The notes under the pieces are model-generated. The model made no database searches. It saw only the letters and a program-made list of their open reading frames with translations, and was not told the DNA's origin. A DNA stretch of 35,892 nt from Candidatus Aegiribacteria sp. (lineage in GTDB: Bacteria > Fermentibacterota > Fermentibacteria > Fermentibacterales > JCC-6). The translations under genes were made by a program, and so were the position numbers. Below, piece after piece: positions 28,214-35,892 of the stretch (position 1 is the first letter of the stretch; the number at the start of each line of letters is the position of its first letter). The DNA lies in contig JAUWSL010000004.1 in assembly GCA_030610085.1 (NCBI GenBank), positions 1 to 35,892 of the forward strand, read 5' to 3'.

Positions 28214-30247
28214 ATGTTGGAATACAAATTACAATACAGTGTAATGACGCTTCTTGCGGGTCTTATTCTGATGGTTGGCTGCGGGGGGGATGGATCCCCG
28301 TCGGTACCAGAAGATTCTATGGATCCCGATGTGGTGATCGAACATGTTGAATCAGAAGGTGCAGATGAACTTATTCCCCGCGCCGTTCTGTTCGGCAACC
28401 CTGAAAGAATGCGCCCCAAGCTGTCTCCTGAGGGTGAACAGATCGCTTACATCGCCCCGGTCGACAGCGTTCTCAATCTCTGGATCATGAAAGCCGATGG
28501 ATCCGAAGCCAGACAGATTACCTACGATACAAACCGTGGTGTAACCGAATATTTCTGGGCGGAGAACGGTGAAGATATTCTTTACATGCAGGATAAGGCC
28601 GGCGAAGAGAATACACATGTATACAGGCTGAATGTTGAGACCGAGGAAGTAACCGACCTTACTCCATTTGAGGAGGTCAAGGCTTACGTAAGCGCTACTG
28701 ATCGCGATCAGCCCAATACGGTCATCATCGAAATGAACAGGAACAATCCGATGTTCTTCGATATCTATTCGTGCGATCTGCAGACCGGAGAGCTTACTCT
28801 GCTGCAGGAGAATCCTGGAATGACCGAAGATGGCAGCATGGTGATCGGTTATATGACAGACGAAGATCTGAATATTCGAATGATGGGCACCATCGATCCG
28901 GATGACGGTACAATTATCATTTATCTGAAGGATGCAGATGCAGAAGAGTGGGAGGAATTCGTAACTTACTCCGCCCTGGATGCAGTTTCTCCGATGCGTT
29001 TCAGCAAGGATGGCACGGGGCTTTATTACCAGTCCAACCTTGAGTCCAATACAACCAGGCTTCTCTATCAGGATCTGGATACCGGAGAAGTGACGGAAAT
29101 AGCCCACAACATGCTTGCTGATATAGGGGGTGTTTCCTTTGATCCTTTCACCGGTGAACCCAGATCGGTCAGTTTTCATTATCTGAGGAGAAACGTAAAG
29201 GTTCTTGACCCTTCTATCCAGGAGGATTACGATTTCCTCGCTGAATTTCATCCCGGAGACTTCGGGATCACCTCCAGGGATAACGCTGACAGTACATGGA
29301 TTGTAGCGTATTTCACTCCCCAGAGCCCTGCCATCTATTACCTGTACGATCGTACCACATCTTCCATGACATACCTGTTCAACGCTATCCCGGCCCTTGA
29401 TGATTACCAGCTGGCTGAGATACAGCCTCTTATCATTCCCGCGCGTGACGGACACGAACTTCCAAGTTACCTGACATTACCGCCCGGTGCCGATGAAGAA
29501 GCTCTTCCCGTTGTTCTTTACGTGCACGGCGGCCCCTGGGCCAGGGATTACTACGGTTACGAACCATTCGCCCAGATGCTCGCCAACCGGGGATTTGCCG
29601 TTCTGCAGGTGAATTTCAGAGCTTCATCCGGATTCGGCAAGGAACATCTTAACGCAGGCAACAGGGAGTGGGGAGCCCTGATGCAGGATGACCTTACGGA
29701 TGCCGTGAACTGGGCTGTCGATCAGGGAATAGCGGATCCTGACAGGGTTGTCATAATGGGAGGTTCCTACGGAGGTTATGCGACGCTTGCAGGAGTGACA
29801 TTCACCCCGGACCTCTACTGCGCGGGAGTGGATTTCTTCGGACCTTCAAATCTCATTACCTTCAGAGAAACGGTTCCTCCATACTGGAAGCCTCTGGACG
29901 CCCTGATGGATATCAGGATCGGTGACATGGACGAGGATTCACTTATGCTTGAGGAGCGCTCACCGCTGAATTACGTTGAGAATATCACTGTTCCGATGCT
30001 GATCGTTCAGGGTGCCAACGATCCCAGGATCGTACAGGCCGAATCCGATCGGATGGTTGCAGCTCTGAGAGACAACGGGAACGAAGTTTACTATGTAGTG
30101 TACGAAAACGAGGGACATGGTTTTGCGATCGAGGCCAACAGGCTCGAATTCGCAGGCAGGATCGAGGAATTCCTCTTCAACCATGTACCCGGAGTTGAAT
30201 GCCAGATGTTCGAGGAGATACCTAACTCCACTGCACAGGTCAGATAG
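28214..30247 (+). CDS. S9-family prolyl oligopeptidase / dipeptidyl aminopeptidase, predicted lipoprotein
   Basis: Lipobox LMVGCGG; propeller segment (PRAVLFGNPERMRPKLSPEGEQIAYIAP); catalytic GGSYGGYA, NDPRIV and NEGHGF. Confidence 0.92.
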   Translation: MLEYKLQYSVMTLLAGLILMVGCGGDGSPSVPEDSMDPDVVIEHVESEGADELIPRAVLFGNPERMRPKLSPEGEQIAYIAPVDSVLNLWIMKADGSEARQITYDTNRGVTEYFWAENGEDILYMQDKAGEENTHVYRLNVETEEVTDLTPFEEVKAYVSATDRDQPNTVIIEMNRNNPMFFDIYSCDLQTGELTLLQENPGMTEDGSMVIGYMTDEDLNIRMMGTIDPDDGTIIIYLKDADAEEWEEFVTYSALDAVSPMRFSKDGTGLYYQSNLESNTTRLLYQDLDTGEVTEIAHNMLADIGGVSFDPFTGEPRSVSFHYLRRNVKVLDPSIQEDYDFLAEFHPGDFGITSRDNADSTWIVAYFTPQSPAIYYLYDRTTSSMTYLFNAIPALDDYQLAEIQPLIIPARDGHELPSYLTLPPGADEEALPVVLYVHGGPWARDYYGYEPFAQMLANRGFAVLQVNFRASSGFGKEHLNAGNREWGALMQDDLTDAVNWAVDQGIADPDRVVIMGGSYGGYATLAGVTFTPDLYCAGVDFFGPSNLITFRETVPPYWKPLDALMDIRIGDMDEDSLMLEERSPLNYVENITVPMLIVQGANDPRIVQAESDRMVAALRDNGNEVYYVVYENEGHGFAIEANRLEFAGRIEEFLFNHVPGVECQMFEEIPNSTAQVR

Positions 30248-30250
30248 AAT

Positions 30251-30281
30251 AAAAACAGCCGGGGGCAGGAATGCCCCCGGC
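30251..30281 (-). terminator. Hairpin terminator between convergent genes (T run on minus strand)
   Basis: Perfect 10-bp stem gccgggggca-ggaa-tgcccccggc; on the minus strand it is followed by ...ctgttttt. Confidence 0.8.
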
Positions 30282-30301
30282 TTCCCCTCAAGCATATTGC
30301 C

Positions 30302-31600
30302 TCAGTTGATATATCCGAGATCTCTGAGTCTTCGCAGCTGTATGCTGTTGAGTTCGTTCTTCGTGGGTTCCCACAGACAGGGCCATGCCCAGTAGTCCAG
30401 TAACAGGTTCAGCAGAAGACTGTCAGCATCCAGGATACTCATCTCCGCAGGATCGTTATCCAGATCGAACATTTCTGAATTATCGTCCACAGGGCTCCAG
30501 ATGACCTTCCTGCGTTCCGACACTACAGATGCATGAGCGCTGTCGGAAAAAACACCGCTGGAGTAAACCGGTCTATCGACCGGGATCTCTCCGAACAGGT
30601 CCAGCCCCTCAACTCCATCTGGAACGGCAACACCGGCAAAAGTGAGTATCGTGGGAAGAATATCCATCTGTCCCGCAATACCGGAGTCTGCAGTTCCCTC
30701 ATGTATACCCGGACCTGTCATTATCAGCGGGACATGAAGCGCATGCTGGTAAAGGTTGTTGCCGTGCCCCCAGTCACCGTGCTGAAGGAATTCCTCCCCA
30801 TGGTCAGCCGTAAGAATGATTAAAAGGTTATCGGTTAAATTTCTCTCTCTCAGCCCCGCGAAAAGCCTGCCAAGCTGAGAATCGATCCATTTGATCTCGC
30901 CATCGTAAAGGTTTAACAGGTGAGGAGCCTGCAGAGGGTACCATTCACCCAGAGCGTTCTGCTTCCATTCCGTTATACCTGAAGTTCCTCCTGGTTCGAA
31001 GCAGGTATCGAAGCCTTCGGGGGGGTCGTATGGGAGGTGAGGGTCGAACAGGTGGAAGAAGACGAAGAAGGGTTCATCATAGTTTTCCCCGTCCAGCCAG
31101 GCAAACAGAGAATCCACAGTTGCACGGGCTCTTCCATGCCCTTCGTCATCGATGCGGAAATGCTCAAAATCCTTGGACATCCCGTAGGCTTCACCGAGAT
31201 AGTTAATGTTCACAAAAGCAGCTGTTCTGTATCCATCCTCCAGAAGGATCGTTGCAAGAGTCGGAAGCCGGGGATCGAGTCCGTAGGACGCATCATCGTA
31301 ATGCCTGCATCCGTGGGTTTTCACTGTAAGTCCCGTCAGGATCGAGGCCATGGCCGGCAGGGTCCAGGGCGCCTGAGCCTGCATGTTCAGCCATATTCTT
31401 CCACTGGCGGCAAGGCTGTCCATCGAAGGTGATGTATCCCTGTGATAACCGTAGCAGCTCATATGATCTGCTGCCAGCGTATCAATAACTATAAGCAGAA
31501 TATCGGGACGATTGTCTTTACCGCATCCTGAAGACAGAAGCAGGATTGTAAGACAGACTGCAATTACATTGAAGACTCTACAGTGTTGCATCGATTCCAT
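30302..31600 (-). CDS. Sulfatase-fold (alkaline phosphatase superfamily) lipoprotein
   Basis: PDILLIVIDTLAADHMSCYGYHRDTSPSMDSLAASG; TADHGEEFLQHGDWGHGNNLYQHALHVPLIMTGPG; lipobox LLLSSGCG. Confidence 0.88.
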   Translation of the reverse strand: MESMQHCRVFNVIAVCLTILLLSSGCGKDNRPDILLIVIDTLAADHMSCYGYHRDTSPSMDSLAASGRIWLNMQAQAPWTLPAMASILTGLTVKTHGCRHYDDASYGLDPRLPTLATILLEDGYRTAAFVNINYLGEAYGMSKDFEHFRIDDEGHGRARATVDSLFAWLDGENYDEPFFVFFHLFDPHLPYDPPEGFDTCFEPGGTSGITEWKQNALGEWYPLQAPHLLNLYDGEIKWIDSQLGRLFAGLRERNLTDNLLIILTADHGEEFLQHGDWGHGNNLYQHALHVPLIMTGPGIHEGTADSGIAGQMDILPTILTFAGVAVPDGVEGLDLFGEIPVDRPVYSSGVFSDSAHASVVSERRKVIWSPVDDNSEMFDLDNDPAEMSILDADSLLLNLLLDYWAWPCLWEPTKNELNSIQLRRLRDLGYIN

Positions 31601-31621
31601 TCACTTTCCGATTCAGAAGGA

Positions 31622-33064
31622 TCAGTACGCTCTGGCGAGAACAACTCTTGTACTCGTTTCTCTGCCCGTCATTATGCACTTTCCGGAACCCTCCTGCTGC
31701 TCGAGCGGGATACACCTTACGGTGGCTTTTGTTTCCTTCTGAAGCCTGACTTCATCTTCGGCGACCCCATCCCACCATACATTGTAGAAACCCGGATCAC
31801 TAACTATGGCTTCGCGGAAATCGCCAAGATCTTCAACGGAATAGGTTCTTGAATCCCGCTTACGGATCGCTTCGTCAAGCATCTCATTCTGTATTTTTTC
31901 AAGGATCTCTGGAATGTTCTCAACAAGGGAATCAAGGGAAATAGTGAATTTGTCTTCTCTGCCCGGCCTGTTCCTCGCGCTGGCCGTCACATGCCCTTCT
32001 TTCAGATCACGCGGTCCGATCTCAAGTCTAAGGGGTACTCCACGGACTTCCCAGTAATTGAATTTGAAACCCGGGCTCATGCCTTCGCGGTTATCCACTT
32101 CAACTCGAATACCCATTTTTTTCAGGCCCTCATTGATGCTGTCAACGACCATCAATACCTCAGTTCTGGCTGAGTCATCCCTGGCTATAGGTACAATAAC
32201 GACCTGTACCGGTGCGAGTTTCGGCGGCAGACGCAACCCGTTCTCATCGCCATGAGCCATTATCACAGCGCCGACCAATCTCGTGGATACACCCCAGCTG
32301 GTCTGATGTACGAACTGCTGTTCATTGTTGCTGTCTAGGTACATGGTATCGAACACCCTGGCGAAATTGGTTCCAAGGTAGTGGCTTGTTCCGCTTTGCA
32401 GCGCCCAGCCGTTACCCATCATAGCTTCGATCGTGTAGCTGTCCACCGCGCCGGCGAACTTCTCCTGCTCCGTTTTCCTTCCGGGTATTACGGGAATTGC
32501 GGCCACATTCTCCGCGAAATCCGCATAAACCTTCAGCATCCTGAGGGTTTCCTCTCTGGCCTCCTCCTCATTCGCGTGGGCAGTGTGACCCTCCTGCCAG
32601 AGAAATTCAGTGGTCCTTAGAAAAGCCCTTGGACGCATTTCCCATCGAACTACATTCGCCCACTGATTAAGCAGCATCGGCAGATCTCTGTAGGAGTTTA
32701 TCCACTTTGAGAACATATGGTTGATAATGGTCTCCGAAGTCGGTCTTACAACAAGGGGCTCTTCAAGCTTCTTGCCTCCTCCGTGGGTGACAATGGCAAG
32801 TTCCGGAGCAAATCCTTCAACATGCTTTGCTTCTTTCTTAATGAAGCTCTCCGGTATGAACAGAGGGAAATATGCGTTCTTATGCCCGGTTTCCTTGAAG
32901 CTCGCGTCAAGGCTTGCCTTGATATTCTCCCAGATCGAGTATCCGTAGGGCCGGATTATCATGCACCCTCGCACGGGAGCAGAGTCGGCAAGCTCGGCTT
33001 CACGGATAACATCCTGGTACCATCTTGCAAAATCCTTTTCCGGATTCGTAATATTCTTAGCCAT
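31622..33064 (-). CDS. proS: Proline--tRNA ligase (short, archaeal/eukaryal-like type)
   Basis: NPEKDFARWYQDVIREAELADSAPVRGCMIIRPYGYSIWENIKASLDASFKETGHKNAYFPLFIPESFIKKEAKHVEGFAPELAIVTHGGGKKLEEPLVVRPTSETII. Confidence 0.95.
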   Translation of the reverse strand: MAKNITNPEKDFARWYQDVIREAELADSAPVRGCMIIRPYGYSIWENIKASLDASFKETGHKNAYFPLFIPESFIKKEAKHVEGFAPELAIVTHGGGKKLEEPLVVRPTSETIINHMFSKWINSYRDLPMLLNQWANVVRWEMRPRAFLRTTEFLWQEGHTAHANEEEAREETLRMLKVYADFAENVAAIPVIPGRKTEQEKFAGAVDSYTIEAMMGNGWALQSGTSHYLGTNFARVFDTMYLDSNNEQQFVHQTSWGVSTRLVGAVIMAHGDENGLRLPPKLAPVQVVIVPIARDDSARTEVLMVVDSINEGLKKMGIRVEVDNREGMSPGFKFNYWEVRGVPLRLEIGPRDLKEGHVTASARNRPGREDKFTISLDSLVENIPEILEKIQNEMLDEAIRKRDSRTYSVEDLGDFREAIVSDPGFYNVWWDGVAEDEVRLQKETKATVRCIPLEQQEGSGKCIMTGRETSTRVVLARAY

Positions 33065-33334
33065 TTCTCAGCACTTCCTGTCAGGGTGATTGTTAAGATT
33101 TCCCATGGCGAAAACTAATTCAGATTTGTATATACTCCAAGGGCAAGTTTGACACCGATGGCGCGGGATATTAACTTTTTGGTTCAGGGGGCCAGTTGCT
33201 GAGAGTGCCAAATGGAAGCAATGAAGGCTGCGCCCTGATGTCTTGCTGATGCGTGATCTGTTTAACCAGGTAGACTGAAGCAGCAACAGGCCGTAGTAAG
33301 ACCTTTAACCCTGTTTAGTAGACATTCTTCAGGG

Positions 33335-34312
33335 ATGTGGCCCCCGCTTTATTATCTATTGAAACTGCATTGTACGGAAGGTATTAAATTGTTTTCGCTC
33401 AGGACGATATACTCTTCTGTGAAAGATAGAAATTACCGTCTGATACTCATCTTTTTCACGGTATACACTGCGATCATGCTTATCGTTCCCCTTTCAAGGC
33501 TTGTCCCCAGGATTCCAGTCCCTCTCATGACTTTCCTGCTATGTTACTTTCTGTACAGATGGAAACGCATTCCCGGAGTGGTGAGACCGTGGCTTTTCTA
33601 CCCGCTGCTCGTGCTTTCGTACTGGCAGCTGCAGTATGTCGTTTCTTCCCATTTTCAGGAGTTCCATGGCGCAGCGATCATTGCCTTTGAAAGGAGTCTG
33701 TTCGGGCAATTGCCCGTAGTGTGGCTTCAGGAACATCTGTATCATGGTGTTATTTCGTGGTACGACTATATTTTTGCCGTTTTCCATGCATCTCTGTTTT
33801 TCATTCCGTTAGTATTTCCTCTGATACTTCTTGTCAGAAAAGGAGAGGAAAGGATGAAAAGGGGAACCGTGGCAATAGCCCTGATCTCCCTTTCCGGATA
33901 TGCTACCTACGTTCTTTTTCCTCTTACACCCCCCTGGATGGCTTCTCTTGAAAACATGATCCCGCATGTAGAAAGGATAACCCTCAGAGCCCTCGGGGAA
34001 CTCGCACCTGGTGGGCTGATCTCTTCATTCAGTCCCAGCCCGAGGGGAGCGATGCCATCGCTTCATACGGGAGTACCGATACTGATCTTAATGATAGCCT
34101 TGAAGGAGTTTCGTTGGAAAGCCATGTGGTTTGCAATAGTAGTTGCAGGTATATGCTTTGAAATCGCCTACGGTGCGGAACATTATATCGTTGATATAAT
34201 CGCTGGCCTGGCCTATGCTGTGGTATGCTATCTTGTTGTTTATAGATGGCTGATCCCTGATGACCGTCTAGCAAAGGGCCGTCCTTCTGATTCTAAGAAG
34301 TCATCTATATGA
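33335..34312 (+). CDS. PAP2-superfamily (Aur1-like) membrane protein
   Basis: Multiple TMs; GAMPSLHTGVPILI and EHYIVDIIAGLAYA motifs. Confidence 0.75.
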   Translation: MWPPLYYLLKLHCTEGIKLFSLRTIYSSVKDRNYRLILIFFTVYTAIMLIVPLSRLVPRIPVPLMTFLLCYFLYRWKRIPGVVRPWLFYPLLVLSYWQLQYVVSSHFQEFHGAAIIAFERSLFGQLPVVWLQEHLYHGVISWYDYIFAVFHASLFFIPLVFPLILLVRKGEERMKRGTVAIALISLSGYATYVLFPLTPPWMASLENMIPHVERITLRALGELAPGGLISSFSPSPRGAMPSLHTGVPILILMIALKEFRWKAMWFAIVVAGICFEIAYGAEHYIVDIIAGLAYAVVCYLVVYRWLIPDDRLAKGRPSDSKKSSI

Positions 34313-35118
34313 AGAAGGACATCAATTCTCTGCTTTTGAAGAAAAACAGAGGGGAAAAGATCGTATCACTTACCGCATACGATTACATTACCGCCAGACT
34401 TGAAGAGGAAGCGGGAGTGGATTTCATACTTGTAGGTGATTCCATGGCGATGGTTGTATTCGGAGAGGAGAATACGCTTGGTGCGGACATTGATGTCATG
34501 ATAGCCCACACAAAAGCCGTTACCAGGGGAGCTGTCAATACACTGGTCATAGGTGACATGCCGTTCGGATCATACGAGAGCTCAGATTCTCAGGCTGTAA
34601 AGAACGCCGAAAGATTTCACTCCGAAGGTGGTGCGGATGCTGTTAAGCTGGAGGGTGGCAACAATCGCTCCGTATCCCGCTCAAAGGCGATCATTGACTC
34701 TGGAATACCTGTGATGGGACACGTGGGACTGCTTCCGCAGTCGATCAGTGAGACTGGAGGTTACAGAGTCGTTTACAGCGACAGACGAGATGAACTGTTC
34801 GAGGAGGCTTTTGCTCTGCAGCAGACTGGAGTATTCTCGATAGTACTTGAGTGTATCGAAGAAGAACTTGCAGGTGAACTTACCGAAGCACTCACAGTGC
34901 CTACTATCGGTATTGGTGCGGGCAGGTTCACCGACGGGCAGATACTCGTGGTGAACGATATACTCGGTCTGTCCGGGGACTTCAAACCCAGATTTGTCAA
35001 GAAATTCGTGAAGCTTGATGAAATGATTCTGGAAGCTCTGAAGACATTCTCAAATGAGGTCAGAGACGGAGTGTTCCCCGCCGAGAGAAATGTATACCAT
35101 TCCAGGGAGGAAAAGTGA
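34309..35118 (+). CDS. panB: 3-methyl-2-oxobutanoate hydroxymethyltransferase
   Basis: KIVSLTAYDYITARLEEEAGVDFILVGDSMAMVVFG...DMPFGSYESS...AVKLEGG...PVMGHVGLLPQS...PTIGIGAG. Confidence 0.96.
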   Translation: MKKDINSLLLKKNRGEKIVSLTAYDYITARLEEEAGVDFILVGDSMAMVVFGEENTLGADIDVMIAHTKAVTRGAVNTLVIGDMPFGSYESSDSQAVKNAERFHSEGGADAVKLEGGNNRSVSRSKAIIDSGIPVMGHVGLLPQSISETGGYRVVYSDRRDELFEEAFALQQTGVFSIVLECIEEELAGELTEALTVPTIGIGAGRFTDGQILVVNDILGLSGDFKPRFVKKFVKLDEMILEALKTFSNEVRDGVFPAERNVYHSREEK

Positions 35119-35892
35119 AAATCCTGGTTGTCGGTGCTGGAGGTAGAGAGCACGCTCTTGCGTGGGCGTTTTCGAGATCAGGCGATCATTCACTTGTATG
35201 TGCACCGGGTAATCCCGCCATGGCGGAGCTCGGGAAATCGTTCCCGGTTGCAGCCTCCGATACAGATGGTCTTGTTCAACTTTCATTAAAGGAAAAGGTC
35301 GATCTTGTAGTGGTCGGTCCTGAGTTACCTCTTGTAAACGGGCTCGCTGATGAACTGAGAAGAAAAGGTATTCCCTGTTTCGGCCCCGGAGCGGATGGCG
35401 CAAAGCTTGAAGGCAGTAAATGGTTCGCCAAAGAGATACTGGAGTCAGCAGGAGTATCGACTGCTGTTGGAAAAGTGTTCTCCGATACTGCTTCTGCCAT
35501 GGAGTACATCGGAGAGGATGCATGCAGGTATGTTCTTAAAATAGATGGACTTGCGGGCGGGAAAGGTGTATTCCTCCCGGATAATTCTGTAGAGGCAAAG
35601 GGTATACTGGAAGAACTCTTCAATGGAAAAACAGGAGGATCGGGAGTTCAAGTCGTGGTCGAAGAGAGGTTAAAAGGCAGAGAAGTAAGCATACTGGCGA
35701 TCTGCAGCGGGGAAAAGTGCGTGATTCTTCCTCCAAGCCGCGATCATAAGAGAATCGGAGAGGGTGATACCGGCCCCAATACCGGAGGAATGGGAGCTGT
35801 CTGCCCTCCTCCGGAAACAGTTAATTGTTCCTGGGAGCATGCCAGGACCGGGATTATTCTACCTGTCCTCTCGGAGCTTGCGTCGAGAGGAA
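35115..35892 (+). CDS. purD: Phosphoribosylamine--glycine ligase (3' truncated by window edge)
   Basis: GTG start overlapping panB stop: VKILVVGAGGREHALAWAFSRSG...; ...EDACRYVLKIDGLAGGKGVFLPDN..., ...SRDHKRIGEGDTGPNTGGMGAVCPPP. Confidence 0.95.
   Translation, partial: MKILVVGAGGREHALAWAFSRSGDHSLVCAPGNPAMAELGKSFPVAASDTDGLVQLSLKEKVDLVVVGPELPLVNGLADELRRKGIPCFGPGADGAKLEGSKWFAKEILESAGVSTAVGKVFSDTASAMEYIGEDACRYVLKIDGLAGGKGVFLPDNSVEAKGILEELFNGKTGGSGVQVVVEERLKGREVSILAICSGEKCVILPPSRDHKRIGEGDTGPNTGGMGAVCPPPETVNCSWEHARTGIILPVLSELASRG

Noticed and set aside
28352-29455. 367-aa minus-strand ORF
   Set aside because: Lies entirely antisense to the well-supported S9 peptidase; low-complexity-free but no recognisable motifs; treated as a shadow ORF.
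1-35892. CRISPR arrays, IS elements, prophage
   Set aside because: No regularly spaced direct repeats, transposase/integrase motifs or phage structural genes were seen.

Overview
This 35.9 kb window is bacterial and protein-coding throughout. I saw no rRNA, tRNA, CRISPR array or transposase. Much of it is ordinary: partial AlkD-like, prepilin peptidase, NUDIX, porin, cyclophilin, an RND efflux operon, TPR/PAS hybrid histidine kinase, S9 peptidase, sulfatase-like protein, proS, PAP2, panB and partial purD. The most interesting region is about 0.8-7.4 kb. There a tight minus-strand operon encodes four proteins: a TIR-TM-beta-propeller-lectin receptor-like protein, two tandem paralogous secreted LamG/concanavalin-like proteins, and a TPR_S-SLOG protein with a C-terminal domain resembling a degenerate class III cyclase. 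Converging on it is a PP2C-like protein whose metal-binding aspartates are replaced (a predicted pseudophosphatase), overlapping by 1 nt with a small single-TM protein. I propose this as a candidate undescribed envelope-sensing nucleotide/NAD signalling or conflict system. Other points of interest are a reductive-dehalogenase-like cytosolic B12/Fe-S protein, a frameshifted RelE/ParE toxin, a MazF pair, a seven-repeat secreted propeller with a sorting-type tail, and a sulfatase-fold protein with Thr at the formylglycine position. All domain calls were made by eye from motifs; no database search was run.
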